From contig MU646652.1 in the NCBI GenBank assembly GCA_026770585.1, forward strand, positions 166,435 to 183,001: a stretch of 16,567 nt of DNA, written 5' to 3'. Below are positions 14,764-16,163 of the stretch, piece after piece; position 1 is the first letter of the stretch; every line of letters begins with the position of its first letter. The DNA comes from Baffinella frigidus (Eukaryota > Cryptophyceae > Cryptomonadales > Baffinellaceae). The position numbers and the translations under genes are program-made. The notes beneath the pieces are model-generated. The model was not told the origin of the DNA. It did no database searches and saw nothing but the letters and a program-made list of their open reading frames with translations.

Positions 14764-16163
14764 GAGAGAACCCTACCTTCATTCCTATGATCCCCGCTGG
14801 CGATGGATGGAGGGTAGGGGGTTTCGTCGCGAAGCAAAAGACGGTTTCAATCGATTCGTTTGCGCAATGGATCGAACCGCCGAACCACTTGAGAATGCTG
14901 AAGGATCCTATTTACATGTGGGGTTGTAAATGTGTGTACCATGATAGGGTGTTCCAACCTCGCGCCTGGCGAATATATGGCTAGTTACGTGACCAATCAA
15001 TGAAAGTTACTACACAAATGCCCACTATTGAAAGCACATCAGTTTTTAAAAGGCATTCTCTTGTGGAATGAGAGGCTTTGGGGTGGATCGTTTCAGCGAA
15101 ACAACACTGTGTTGACCTGGCGACGGCGAAAGAACCTTGTGTGGTGCAATGTTACCGCTGAAAGCTGACCGCTGAAAGCTGTAACCTGAAACCAGACCGC
15201 TGAACGCTGAACGGTGAAAGATGAAAGATGAAAGATGAAAGATGAAAGATGAAAGATGAAAGATAAAACCTGAAACCTGAAACCTGGAACCTGGAACCTG
15301 GAACCTGGAACCTGAAATCTGAAAGCTGAAATTTGAAAGCTAAAACCTGAAACCTGAAAGCTGAAAGAACAAGGACGAATCAGGTGGCGCAGGTCGTCAT
15401 TGCATTCTGTAGTAATTGTCACGTTCCTGGGGGTTTAAGCCCCGGGGACGTGACAAATTCTCGTACAAATACTGGACGCGACCTTAAAACCAACATTCAA
15501 GAAAGGGCCACTGACCGCCTTGTGTGGTTCCGCCTGCATGTAACACCTGCGTTTCGCGATTTTACGGGTACCCAATTGCCTCAGGGGGTTGGGGGGGGGG
15601 GCTGTGCTTGGATGTAGGCGCCGAAATCGGCAGGGCACTGACCACACGGCGTGTGTGGAGGCAGGTGGCGCAAGCGATCAACGAGGATCCCGAGACCAAC
15701 CACTTTCTCAGGTATGCCAGGCTTAGGGTTTGGGGTGTAGGGTTCAGGGTGTCGAGTCGGGATCCCTTGGGTTTGCTTCCACGCCAGAAAGCTCGAGTGA
15801 AACCGTGTCCAGTCTGCATCTCTTAGATTCGGTTCCCATCAGGTCACGGCCGTGACCGGTTCTTGCGAGTCATGTCGTCTCTGGCCACACACGCTGAGCA
15901 CACGGTCTCAGCTCCAACAGTCTCCGTCTTTTTTCTCCAGGTCATGGACTGGTCAAAAGAGGTTTCACTGACACATCATTGTCGCAGGGTGGTGTTCATC
16001 CCGCACAGCGTTATTAATTATAAGTATCGCATAATCTTGTAGTGGCGTTGAAAGAGTGTGTGTATGCAGGGTGGTGTTCATCCCGAACTACAACGTCAAA
16101 CTCGCGGAGATCGTGATCCCCGGCAGCGATGTCTCGCAGCACCTCTCCACGTCCGGCACCGAG
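155..16163 (+). CDS. PYG: Glycogen/alpha-1,4-glucan phosphorylase, 20 exons, both ends missing
   Basis: The enzyme releases glucose-1-phosphate from the non-reducing ends of storage glucan using phosphate and pyridoxal phosphate (family GT35). Exons: 155-242, 813-959, 1686-1743, 1876-1965, 3111-3236, 3484-3540, 4145-4217, 5981-6069, 6596-6667, 7241-7327, 8087-8191, 9047-9125, 9560-9612, 10575-10703, 11030-11110, 12913-13050, 14104-14256, 14500-14541, 15665-15711, 16070-16163. Joined, they read 602 codons without a stop and follow the family order: [85 protein letters not shown]. Catalytic-site residues visible are the His of TNHT and the KR..YK of KRIHEYK (rabbit H377, K568/R569, Y573/K574). 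The PLP lysine (rabbit K680) lies just beyond the last exon. The N-terminal ~70 residues and the C-terminal ~170 are outside the window. Family assignment is certain; individual splice sites are inferred from homology and phase. Confidence 0.95.
265..365 (+). repeat. Dispersed ~100-bp repeat R1, copy 1
   Basis: The segment from gtcgagggaaaccgacgcc to gaaagatatcaaaagtgg is homologous to the reverse complement of 8683-8785. Both copies share GAGGGAAACCGA, CCTT.TCCACG, TTGA.TTAAG.ATTCA and GAAAGAT.TCAAAA. It lies in intron 1. No clear terminal inverted repeat is seen, so its class is unknown. Confidence 0.75.
411..574. mobile_element. Foldback/MITE-like element in intron 1
   Basis: The left arm GAAACACCCGAAAATTTGGG and the reverse complement of the right end (GAAACTCCCGAACATGAAGG) align over about 30 bp, each continuing with TAGTTTC. 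The interior is rich in palindromic CCTAGG/CCGTAGG motifs. There is no coding capacity. It is about 164 bp, the size of a non-autonomous inverted-repeat transposon. Confidence 0.65.
614..776 (+). mobile_element. MITE family 1, copy 1 (163 bp)
   Basis: The ends are CCACACAGCGGACTTCGAAG and the reverse complement of CGTAGCCCGCTGTGTGG, i.e. inverted repeats of about 28 bp. The interior contains the CTAGGACCC..GGTAGGCAA..CCGTAGGGACATAGG block shared with the copies at 4896-5056 and 13525-13683. It is noncoding and sits in intron 1 about 36 bp before exon 2. I could not see a certain target-site duplication. Confidence 0.82.
813..959 (+). CDS. PYG: Phosphorylase exon 2 ([12 protein letters not shown] block)
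   Basis: The G after the AG at 811-812 completes the arginine codon split from exon 1. The exon reads [19 protein letters not shown], then [20 protein letters not shown], then ATLNYPAWG. The glycine-rich [12 protein letters not shown] block is diagnostic of the family. The donor is G|GTGCGT at 960, phase 2. Two imperfect copies of its 3' end occur elsewhere (around 995-1008 and 4704-4870). Confidence 0.94.
960..1685. other. Intron 2: C-rich, CT-rich, degenerate exon fragments
   Basis: 726 bp with no gene of its own. The exon-2 tail motif CCCCGCGTGGGGGT (948-961) is repeated at 995-1008. CCTCTGCACC-like and GGACGCACCC motifs recur (e.g. 1029, 1213, 1269, 1543, 1637). A pyrimidine-rich stretch runs at about 1428-1535. 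Near the 3' end, CAGGCTGCGGTACCCC at about 1609-1624 resembles the start of exon 3, probably a partial copy. Confidence 0.6.
1686..1743 (+). CDS. PYG: Phosphorylase exon 3 ([12 protein letters not shown] block)
   Basis: The split glycine codon GG|A joins exon 2 to [19 protein letters not shown], equivalent to YGIRYEFGIFNQKI in rabbit. The acceptor is cacgcag at 1679-1685, one of only two acceptors here not followed by G. The donor is CAG|GTCCCC at 1744, phase 0. The next intron is only 132 bp. Confidence 0.93.
1784..1809. repeat. 26-bp near-perfect palindrome
   Basis: CGCCACTCATCTC followed by GAGATGAATGGCG, a palindrome with one mismatch pair, in the 132-bp intron 3. No regulatory role can be read from it. 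Confidence 0.7.
1815..1845. repeat. 31-bp perfect inverted repeat, left arm
   Basis: TCTGGACTCGGCTCGTCTAT and the following 11 bases are the exact reverse complement of 2240-2270. The pair flanks exon 4 and its first partial copy. Confidence 0.85.
1876..1965 (+). CDS. PYG: Phosphorylase exon 4 ([13 protein letters not shown] block)
   Basis: Reads [19 protein letters not shown] then [11 protein letters not shown], the conserved GNPW segment before the RFYGKV strand. The acceptor is ggcgcag at 1869-1875 and the donor is AAG|GTGCCT at 1966; both ends are phase 0. The 3' half is repeated twice in the following intron (2133-2177 and 2342-2358). Confidence 0.94.
2133..2177 (+). pseudogene. Partial in-frame copy of exon 4 (possible cassette exon)
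   Basis: Reads [15 protein letters not shown] between an AG acceptor (TTGGTAG, ending 2132) and a GTGCAT donor at 2178. It is 15 codons, phase 0/0, matching the end of exon 4 ([15 protein letters not shown]). In the DVQY..GK part the two differences are synonymous (CAA/CAG, TTC/TTT). It may be a relic of duplication or an alternatively included exon; the sequence cannot decide. Confidence 0.6.
2240..2270. repeat. 31-bp perfect inverted repeat, right arm
   Basis: Exact reverse complement of 1815-1845. It is followed by a (CT)n then (TA)n stretch at about 2271-2340. Confidence 0.85.
2271..2340. repeat. (CT)n and (TA)n microsatellites
   Basis: CTCTCTCGCTCTCT runs directly into about 35 bases of TA dinucleotides, inside intron 4. 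Confidence 0.95.
2342..2358 (+). pseudogene. Second truncated copy of exon 4 tail
   Basis: TCCGCTTCTTCGGCACG followed by GTGCATACCCC copies the last 17 bases of exon 4 plus donor, with AAG changed to ACG. It is too short to work alone. Confidence 0.6.
2648..2885 (+). repeat. Degenerate 16-bp minisatellite
   Basis: Units close to GATGGCTGATAGTGCG recur about a dozen times with substitutions (GACTGATAGTGCGGAT, GATTGACTGATACTGCG, GGATAATACTGCGGGT). Isolated related units occur at 2530-2560 and 3083-3096. It occupies the middle of intron 4; no gene was found there. Confidence 0.8.
3111..3236 (+). CDS. PYG: Phosphorylase exon 5 ([22 protein letters not shown])
   Basis: Reads [17 protein letters not shown], then [14 protein letters not shown], then [11 protein letters not shown]. 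This is the AVAYD.PIPGY..NTLRLW block of the family. The acceptor is ggacacag at 3103-3110 and the donor is TGG|GTAAAC at 3237, phase 0. A (CCCGAAA)n array starts immediately after the donor dinucleotide and runs to about 3450. Confidence 0.94.
3237..3460 (+). repeat. (CCCGAAA)n array starting at a splice donor
   Basis: About 30 heptamers of CCCGAAA with variants (CCTTAAA, CCCAAAC, CCTGAAA) begin right after GTAA of the intron-5 donor. Because 7 is not a multiple of 3, the array reads as a 7-residue peptide repeat in every frame and makes spurious long ORFs. The unit differs by one base from the CCCTAAA telomere unit. Confidence 0.95.
3484..3540 (+). CDS. PYG: Phosphorylase exon 6 ([11 protein letters not shown])
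   Basis: A 19-codon exon, [19 protein letters not shown], equivalent to the FDL..FN.GDY block. The acceptor is aacgcag at 3477-3483 and the donor is CAG|GTACCT at 3541; both ends are phase 0. The last bases plus donor (ACTACCAG|GTACC) are repeated at 3635-3647. Confidence 0.9.
3541..4115. mobile_element. Nested foldback elements filling intron 6
   Basis: Outer arms: about 3541-3627 pairs with the reverse complement of about 4033-4115, sharing GACCAAATCCATT, TTTCGACCTG.TCCC and GTACCAA.ATTGGGACT. The left arm starts at the exon-6 donor itself. A second copy of the arm in left orientation lies at about 3948-3990. An inner pair, about 3641-3858, has ends GGTACCACC..CAACCCGT.GCAGCT. It is noncoding; probably one inverted-repeat element inserted in another. 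Confidence 0.72.
4145..4217 (+). CDS. PYG: Phosphorylase exon 7 ([17 protein letters not shown])
   Basis: Reads [20 protein letters not shown] then ESYS plus one base of the next glycine. It matches the family block ..E.I..VLYPND....GKELRLKQ. The acceptor is ttatcgcag at 4136-4144 and the donor is CAG|GTCTCC at 4218, phase 1, which fits the phase of exon 8. Confidence 0.92.
4249..4503 (+). repeat. Diverged ~185-bp tandem duplication in intron 7
   Basis: ATCTGCA...GGC/CGCATAGAGCA, GAAGGCGTGATGGGCATGGT and TCAGGGAAGGA (about 4247-4310) recur as ATCTGCATGGAGGCGGCATAGAGCA, GAGGCCTGATGCGGATGGT and TCAAGGAAGGA (about 4432-4503). Confidence 0.6.
4505..4646. mobile_element. Long-arm hairpin MITE (142 bp)
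   Basis: The left end CTCATACGGAAACACTTATC through TTTACTACAC pairs with the reverse complement of GTGTAGTAAT...GTTTCCATATGAG, giving arms of about 55 bp and only a short AT-rich centre. It is AT-rich compared with its surroundings. It has no ORF. Its class is unknown, and no sure target-site duplication is seen. Confidence 0.85.
4704..4870 (+). pseudogene. Broken copy of exon 2 end plus intron-2 start
   Basis: CTCGCCGCCTGTTTCACGGA copies LAACF.D of exon 2; CGCTACTTTCAACTACCCC and GCGTGGGGGTACGCC copy [10 protein letters not shown] plus donor. The copy continues into intron-2 sequence (CCAATCTTGAAT, CCCGCGTGGGGG). It is split by about 65 bp bounded by direct repeats of GATAGATGCC (4730-4739 and 4795-4804). 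It cannot encode the block because of the interruption. Confidence 0.78.
4896..5056 (+). mobile_element. MITE family 1, copy 2 (161 bp)
   Basis: Ends CCACACAGCGGACTTCGAAG and GGTAGCCCGCTGTGTGG; the interior CCTAGGACCCTACGGTAGGC, AACCCGTAGGGACATAGG and TTCCTGCGGATAAGG match the copy at 614-776. It carries a short inner hairpin CTCGGGCTCTGAGAGCCCGA. It sits immediately after the broken exon-2 copy. Confidence 0.85.
5310..5348 (+). pseudogene. In-frame partial copy of exon 8
   Basis: After a split glycine it reads [12 protein letters not shown], against [12 protein letters not shown] in the real exon, and ends near GGCAG|GTTCGA, a possible donor. It lacks the second half of exon 8, so using it would not replace the exon. 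Most likely a duplication relic. Confidence 0.55.
5460..5600. mobile_element. Small inverted-repeat element in intron 7
   Basis: GCGCATACCACGCCA at 5460-5474 pairs with TGGTGTGGTATGCAT at 5585-5599. Between them lie two CAAAAGT(C/T)AA motifs and the palindrome AACACCACCTGTGGTGTT (about 5540-5557). It is AT-rich inside and noncoding. Confidence 0.6.
5981..6069 (+). CDS. PYG: Phosphorylase exon 8 ([17 protein letters not shown])
   Basis: G|GA completes the glycine, then [18 protein letters not shown] and [11 protein letters not shown]. The acceptor is ggtgagcag at 5972-5980; the donor is CCG|GTCCAT at 6070, weak beyond GT but required by phase and by the next exon. The acceptor plus the first 10-43 exon bases recur four times upstream (about 5131-5838). 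Confidence 0.9.
6070..6595. other. Intron 8: mostly unique, with partial exon-9 copy
   Basis: 526 bp. Up to about 6370 I see nothing beyond a short palindrome (AACTGCAGCAGTT, about 6241). GGTGG-rich direct repeats lie at 6391-6460. GGCGGCAGTTTAGGGAGAT at about 6469-6487 copies the exon-9 acceptor and first bases (GGCGGCAGTTGGGGGAGAT). A 6-bp CACCCT array covers 6485-6560. Confidence 0.65.
6596..6667 (+). CDS. PYG: Phosphorylase exon 9 ([15 protein letters not shown])
   Basis: Reads [19 protein letters not shown] then GIPEL, the highly conserved [12 protein letters not shown] block. The acceptor is ggcggcag at 6588-6595, the second of the two not followed by G. The donor is CTG|GTACTC at 6668, phase 0. 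With exon 8 it gives a 14-residue linker between RFRR and QLNDTH, similar to other phosphorylases. An array of CCCTACA units begins within about 10 bases of the donor. Confidence 0.91.
6669..6990 (+). repeat. (CCCTACA)n degenerate heptamer array
   Basis: About 45 units of CCCTACA with variants (CCCTATA, CCCCACA, CCTTCAT, CCTGCAC) start within 10 bases of the exon-9 donor and fade into CCTGAAACCCTAAACCC. It is C-rich on the sense strand. Confidence 0.95.
7066..7213 (+). mobile_element. MITE family 2, copy 1 (148 bp)
   Basis: Begins CCACTCGGTGGGCTTCGAGG and ends with the reverse complement of CCACACGGTGGACTACGGAC. The interior TTTGAATTTGGGGCC.GATTC, GGGGTGTTACGTGGCCA and TTAATTATCTCTGGGCA matches the 148-bp copy at 13274-13421. 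It lies in intron 9, ending 27 bp before exon 10. Confidence 0.87.
7241..7327 (+). CDS. PYG: Phosphorylase exon 10 (LPWEEAWEV...TYTNHT)
   Basis: Reads [18 protein letters not shown] then [11 protein letters not shown]. The His of TNHT corresponds to active-site H377 of rabbit phosphorylase. The acceptor is gtgtgaag at 7233-7240, an unusual AAG rather than CAG. The donor is ACG|GTACAC at 7328, phase 0, just before the V of the VLPEA block in exon 11. Confidence 0.9.
7328..8086. other. Intron 10: no gene; hairpin element and small repeats
   Basis: 759 bp. Contains a C9 run after the donor, two GGGAAGCCAGC direct repeats (about 7669 and 7700), the palindrome GCAATCGCCCGATTGC (about 7725-7740), the hairpin element at 7828-7900, and at 7978-8052 a CTTCTTCTT...GACCTTGAGTTGAGTGATA block that recurs in the same orientation at about 11593-11664. 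Confidence 0.65.
7828..7900. mobile_element. 73-bp hairpin element
   Basis: GCTCAAATAGTGCTCCGGGG at the left pairs with the reverse complement of CAGGGCACTATTTGAGC at the right. The arms continue through ATTTTCGATTT / AAATCGAAGA with a few mismatches and a very short loop. It could be a tiny MITE or an RNA hairpin in the intron. Confidence 0.7.
8087..8191 (+). CDS. PYG: Phosphorylase exon 11 (VLPEAMEEW...[10 protein letters not shown])
   Basis: Reads [19 protein letters not shown] then [16 protein letters not shown], the VLPEALE.W....LLPRH..IIY.IN..F block. The acceptor is ggtggcag at 8079-8086. The donor is GAG|GTCACG at 8192, phase 0. An open frame continues to about 8226, but family alignment favours ending at QE, with V supplied by exon 12. 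Confidence 0.9.
8376..8566 (+). mobile_element. MITE family 3, copy 1 (right end uncertain)
   Basis: Starts CCACACGAGAATGC. The interior GTGTAGTAACTTTC, GATTGGTCACGTAACTAGCC and GAGGTTGGAACACC is homologous to the reverse complement of 14885-15066. Its right end is degenerate. Confidence 0.75.
8578..8672 (+). repeat. (CCCCAAA)n / (CCCGACA)n array
   Basis: About 13 C-rich heptamers, CCCGACA grading to CCCCCAA and CCCCAAA, in intron 11. Confidence 0.9.
8683..8785 (-). repeat. Dispersed ~100-bp repeat R1, copy 2
   Basis: On the minus strand it reads GAGGGAAACCGATGCCTTGT, CCACGTAAGATCTGACGTGG and TTGATTTAAGGATTC, aligning with 265-365 on the plus strand. It lies between a heptamer array and the foldback element before exon 12. 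Confidence 0.75.
8902..9019. mobile_element. Foldback element before exon 12
   Basis: ACAGGGGTACCTCGCGCATA at the left pairs with the reverse complement of ATGAGCGAGGTATCCCTGT at the right; arms of about 35 bp end in C/G runs (CCACCCCC / GGGGGGGC). The centre is palindromic, CCTACAGTAGGCCTATGCAT. It ends 27 bp before exon 12, so the exon-12 acceptor region follows the element directly. A relative lies at 10449-10564 before exon 14. Confidence 0.8.
9047..9125 (+). CDS. PYG: Phosphorylase exon 12 ([14 protein letters not shown]), GC donor inferred
   Basis: Reads [18 protein letters not shown] then KEPPSRPA plus one base. It matches the F.GD..RL..LSLIEEG block. No GT donor fits; CAG|GCGACC at 9126 gives phase 1, which joins exon 13 exactly. 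This predicts a GC-AG intron and a short PPSRPA insertion relative to animal enzymes. The acceptor is gggagcag at 9039-9046. A CCCGAAA/CCCTAAA array begins directly at the donor. Part of this exon is also present as an inverted copy at about 10208-10297. Confidence 0.82.
9127..9550 (+). repeat. CCCTAAA telomere-like degenerate array
   Basis: About 60 heptamers, CCCTAAA mixed with CCCTCAA, CCCTACA, CCCCAAA and CCCTATA, fill intron 12 from its GC donor to just before exon 13. It is degenerate and internal, so not a functional chromosome end. Confidence 0.93.
9560..9612 (+). CDS. PYG: Phosphorylase exon 13 ([15 protein letters not shown])
   Basis: G|GA completes the glycine, then [17 protein letters not shown]. 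The RMAHLA.VGSH.VNGVA block of the family is split here before VNGVA. The acceptor is actgaagcag at 9550-9559, downstream of a 7-bp array. The donor is AAG|GTCTCC at 9613, phase 0. Animals have S-H where this protein has C-N. Confidence 0.9.
9625..10146 (+). repeat. Mixed heptamer array in intron 13
   Basis: Runs of CCCTACA (9629-9785), CCCTAGA/GATCCTA (about 9905-9940), CCCTAAA (about 9940-10040), CCCGAAA (10070-10115) and again CCCTAAA to 10142. Homogeneous blocks of different one-base variants of a single 7-bp unit lie side by side. Confidence 0.93.
10147..10210 (+). pseudogene. Decayed copy of exon 14 start
   Basis: Starts GTGAACGGCGAGGCAGAGAT like exon 14, reads [12 protein letters not shown] and then a TAG stop at 10183, followed by a diverged TETFTLFY. 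It directly follows the heptamer array, preceded by AAG rather than CAG. Nonfunctional duplicate. Confidence 0.85.
10208..10430. pseudogene. Rearranged inverted and direct copies of exon 12
   Basis: 10208-10297 is the reverse complement of exon-12 sequence from GACTTGCGAAGACTGG through GCAGGCGACCCGAAACCCT, including the start of its heptamer array. 10297-10383 is a direct copy of the sequence before exon 12 and its first bases (GAGGTGGGCACGTTGGGGAG, GTCGGAGCGGTTCGC). 10405-10445 is an inverted copy of the same piece. Together they form a large imperfect foldback. Confidence 0.8.
10449..10564. mobile_element. Foldback element before exon 14
   Basis: Left end ACAGGGGTACCTCGTTCATA matches the left end of the 8902-9019 element. 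The interior TAGGGCCCTAAGCATAGGCC and TACTGTAGGGTCCTAGGGGG is the inverse of the centre of that element. The right end, GACGCGCATGTGATATCCCT, is diverged. It stops 10 bp before exon 14. Confidence 0.7.
10575..10703 (+). CDS. PYG: Phosphorylase exon 14 (VNGVAEIH...TNGVTPRRW)
   Basis: Reads [18 protein letters not shown], then [15 protein letters not shown], then [10 protein letters not shown]. The VNGVA..H and TNG(I/V)TPRRW blocks are diagnostic. The acceptor is cccccccag at 10566-10574 and the donor is CAG|GTGTGC at 10704; both ends are phase 0. A mutated copy with a stop sits at 10147-10210, and its 3' end with donor recurs at 10821-10850. Confidence 0.95.
10735..10860 (+). other. GA-rich tract and copy of exon 14 end plus donor
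   Basis: A GAGAGA-rich stretch (about 10734-10782) is followed at 10821-10850 by CCCCCCGCCGCTGGCTCCTC, CAGGTGTGCC: a copy of the last coding bases of exon 14 with its donor, with three bases altered. Confidence 0.7.
10859..10990 (-). mobile_element. MITE family 2, diverged copy 3
   Basis: Starts CCACCCGGACTGCCAACCTT, then TCATCAAAAGTCGCCTTGCC, ACAATTAACGTTGAGGAT and GGTCACGTTACACC, aligning to the reverse complement of the 148-bp copies. Its far end merges into CCCGAAA repeats that run up to exon 15. Confidence 0.68.
11030..11110 (+). CDS. PYG: Phosphorylase exon 15 ([18 protein letters not shown])
   Basis: Reads [18 protein letters not shown] then RSDFSLVSK, matching the NP.L..LI...LG..W..DLS.L block. 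The acceptor is cctcaacag at 11021-11029, preceded by CCCGAAA repeats; the donor is AAG|GTGCGG at 11111. It is a phase-0/0 exon of 27 codons. A near-complete second copy at 11229-11318 and two partial copies follow in the next intron. I chose this copy as constitutive because it alone has the complete ANP start and a CAG|G acceptor. Confidence 0.88.
11229..11318 (+). other. Second, open copy of exon 15 (possible alternative exon)
   Basis: Reads [19 protein letters not shown] then [11 protein letters not shown] between CCAAG (ending 11228) and a GTACTA donor at 11319. Over the 25 shared codons from PAL to VSK, seven differ synonymously and one changes the residue (S to L). Both ends are phase 0, so it could substitute for, or follow, exon 15 without a frameshift. 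Its acceptor is AAG|A, poorer than the CAG|G of exon 15. No transcript evidence is available here. Confidence 0.6.
11397..11429 (+). pseudogene. Truncated copy 3 of exon 15
   Basis: [11 protein letters not shown] followed by GTGATT. It is the last 11 codons of exon 15 with the final K changed to N; the 5' part is missing. Confidence 0.6.
11495..11548 (+). repeat. Short (CCCGAAA)n array
   Basis: About six heptamers, CCCTGAA then CCCGAAA, directly before exon-15 copy 4 in intron 15. Confidence 0.85.
11557..11589 (+). pseudogene. Truncated copy 4 of exon 15
   Basis: [11 protein letters not shown] followed by GTGCTT; the 5' part is missing and D-F is changed to G-V. Confidence 0.6.
11666..11890. 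mobile_element. Foldback/MITE-like element in intron 15 (~225 bp)
   Basis: The left end TTTTCGGGTCAGCGCGGATT and the reverse complement of the right end (ATTTCAGGTTAGCGCGAATT) start arms of about 55 bp. The arms also share GGTCGGG..GGAGGTCGGGAAA. The centre is AT-rich and noncoding. A TTGTAG/CTAAAATACAA boundary is seen but no exact target duplication. Confidence 0.75.
11933..12745 (+). repeat. Long mixed heptamer array with ~425-bp tandem duplication
   Basis: About 100 heptamers: CCCCAAA in 11985-12190, CCCGAAA/CCTGAAA around 12240-12310, CCCGGAA in 12320-12540, CCCCAAA to 12630, CCCGAAA to 12745. The block at about 12180-12300 (ACCAGAAACCCC, GACCAG.TGCGGGCGCACGCG, CAGTACCCGAAACC) recurs at about 12611-12720. 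On the minus strand the array is open in three frames and makes spurious GFRVSGF-repeat ORFs of up to 285 codons. Confidence 0.93.
12212..12787 (+). pseudogene. Partial copies of exon 16 start within the array
   Basis: Copies of GTACGGGCGCACGCGCGGGA follow an AG at 12212 (TTGCGGGCGCACGCGCGGGA), 12370 (GTGCGCTCCGAG), 12638 (GTGCGGGCGCACGCGCG) and 12749. The last reads [13 protein letters not shown] in frame, with four synonymous changes and one replacement against exon 16, then diverges. They are separated by heptamer repeats. Confidence 0.75.
12913..13050 (+). CDS. PYG: Phosphorylase exon 16 ([16 protein letters not shown]...LFDAQ)
   Basis: Reads [19 protein letters not shown], then [15 protein letters not shown], then [12 protein letters not shown]. 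It matches the W..VK..NK..LA..I......V....LFDVQ block that precedes [10 protein letters not shown]. The acceptor is ctgcaacag at 12904-12912 and the donor is CAG|GTGCCT at 13051, phase 0. It has no ATG near its start, so a start-codon ORF search misses it. Several partial copies of its 5' end lie upstream (12212-12787). Confidence 0.93.
13060..13202 (+). repeat. Tetranucleotide (TAAC/TAAG)n tract
   Basis: About 35 units of TAAC, TAAG and TCAC in a 4-bp register directly after the exon-16 donor region. Confidence 0.9.
13274..13421 (+). mobile_element. MITE family 2, copy 2 (148 bp)
   Basis: Begins CCACTCGGCGGGCTTCGAAA and ends GTAGTCCACCGTGTGG; the same length as and highly similar to 7066-7213. 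It lies in intron 16, about 100 bp upstream of a family-1 element. Confidence 0.87.
13525..13683 (-). mobile_element. MITE family 1, copy 3 (159 bp)
   Basis: In reverse orientation it carries CCACACAGCAGACTTCGAGG, the TAACCCCTAAACGATAATAC, CCTACGGTAGGCAACCCGTA and CGGATAAGGTAACGGAAACT blocks of the other two copies. The plus-strand left end is CCACCCAGGGCTACGCAAGC, the most diverged terminus of the set. Confidence 0.83.
13690..14103. other. Intron 16 end: unique stretch, CTT tract, CT polypyrimidine tract
   Basis: 13690-13890 holds nothing I recognise. A CTTCTTCTT stretch lies at 13894-13923. A (CT)n tract at 13980-14099 (about 120 bases) leads straight into the exon-17 acceptor CCGCAG; it is the only intron here with a long polypyrimidine tract at its end. 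Confidence 0.75.
14104..14256 (+). CDS. PYG: Phosphorylase exon 17 ([13 protein letters not shown]...GKAAP)
   Basis: Reads [18 protein letters not shown], then [18 protein letters not shown], then [22 protein letters not shown] contains the catalytic phosphate-binding lysine/arginine and the Tyr/Lys pair; GKAAP precedes the G-Y/H-A-K helix. The acceptor is ctccgcag at 14096-14103, behind a long CT tract. The donor is CCG|GTTGAC at 14257, phase 0. Confidence 0.95.
14500..14541 (+). CDS. PYG: Phosphorylase exon 18, 42-nt ([14 protein letters not shown])
   Basis: A 14-codon exon, [14 protein letters not shown], equivalent to GYHMAKMIIKLITA of rabbit muscle. The acceptor is ggatcgcag at 14491-14499 and the donor is GCG|GTCCGT at 14542; both ends are phase 0. 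It is one of the shortest exons here. A GA/GT-rich simple repeat starts about 20 bases downstream of it. Confidence 0.9.
14555..14765 (+). repeat. (GA)n/(GT)n compound microsatellite
   Basis: Alternating blocks of GAGAGA and GTGTGT over about 200 bp, starting shortly after the exon-18 donor. Complementary-strand ORFs here are Ser-Leu and His-Thr repeats and not genes. Confidence 0.95.
14885..15066 (-). mobile_element. MITE family 3, copy 2 (182 bp)
   Basis: Plus-strand ends CCACTTGAGAATGC and the reverse complement of GGCATTCTCTTGTGG give inverted repeats CCAC.(A/T)GAGAATGC. The interior matches the reverse complement of 8376-8566 (GGTGTTCCAACCTCG, GGCTAGTTACGTGACCAATC, GAAAGTTACTACACA). Confidence 0.82.
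15155..15368 (+). repeat. Heptamer array CTGAAAG / ATGAAAG / CCTGGAA / CCTGAAA
   Basis: About 30 units with period 7: (GCTGAAA), then six exact GATGAAA units at about 15218-15262, then CCTGAAA, CCTGGAA, CCTGAAA and GCTGAAA. It keeps the 7-bp period and the GAA(A) core of the CCCGAAA arrays while the rest has drifted. Confidence 0.9.
15381..15402 (+). pseudogene. Short copy of exon 19 acceptor and start
   Basis: CAG|GTGGCGCAGGTCGTCATT resembles exon 19 (CAG|GTGGCGCAAGCGATCAAC) and then diverges. It sits at the 3' end of the drifted heptamer array. Confidence 0.6.
15416..15456. repeat. 41-bp hairpin
   Basis: TTGTCACGTTCCTGGGGG, short TTTAAG loop, then CCCCGGGGACGTGACAA. The stem of about 17 bp has one or two mismatches and is GC-rich. 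There is no T run after it, and a transcription terminator reading would not suit a eukaryotic intron. Confidence 0.75.
15665..15711 (+). CDS. PYG: Phosphorylase exon 19 ([16 protein letters not shown])
   Basis: Reads [15 protein letters not shown] plus a split AG|G arginine. It matches the VA..IN.DP.....LKV segment between the IIKLI helix and the FL.NY strand. The acceptor is gaggcag at 15658-15664 and the donor is AG|GTATGC at 15712, phase 2. The acceptor and first bases are copied at 15381-15402. Confidence 0.9.
15718..15760 (-). repeat. Short heptamer array, G-rich on the sense strand
   Basis: TTAGGGTTTGGGGTGTAGGG then TTCAGGGTGTCGAG, just after the exon-19 donor. It and the inverted exon-12 copy (10208-10233) are the only places where the telomere-like unit is G-rich on the coding strand. 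Confidence 0.8.
15985..16055 (+). pseudogene. Copy of exon 20 acceptor and start
   Basis: CGCAG|GGTGGTGTTCATCCCG matches the first 16 bases of exon 20 exactly, then diverges (CACAGCGTT). The TTAATTATAAGTAT...GTAGTGGCGTTGAAAGAG that follows is related to the sequence at 16193-16343. Confidence 0.75.
16070..16163 (+). CDS. PYG: Phosphorylase exon 20 ([11 protein letters not shown]...STSGTE), GC donor inferred
   Basis: The first G completes the arginine, then [18 protein letters not shown], then [13 protein letters not shown]. It matches the FL.NY.VSLAE.IIPA.D.S.QISTAGTEASGTGNMK block and stops at the Glu equivalent to rabbit E672. After GAG the sequence is GCTAGA and the frame leaves the family pattern, so a GC donor at 16164 is the most likely end; GAG GCT with another donor is possible. 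The next exon, with the PLP lysine, is outside the window. Confidence 0.85.

Noticed and set aside
14346-14837. Minus-strand frames rich in [10 protein letters not shown]
   Set aside because: Translation of the (GA)n/(GT)n microsatellite, not a protein.
15416-15456. GC-rich hairpin as a bacterial-type terminator
   Set aside because: No T run follows, it lies inside an intron of a spliced gene, and the organism is eukaryotic.
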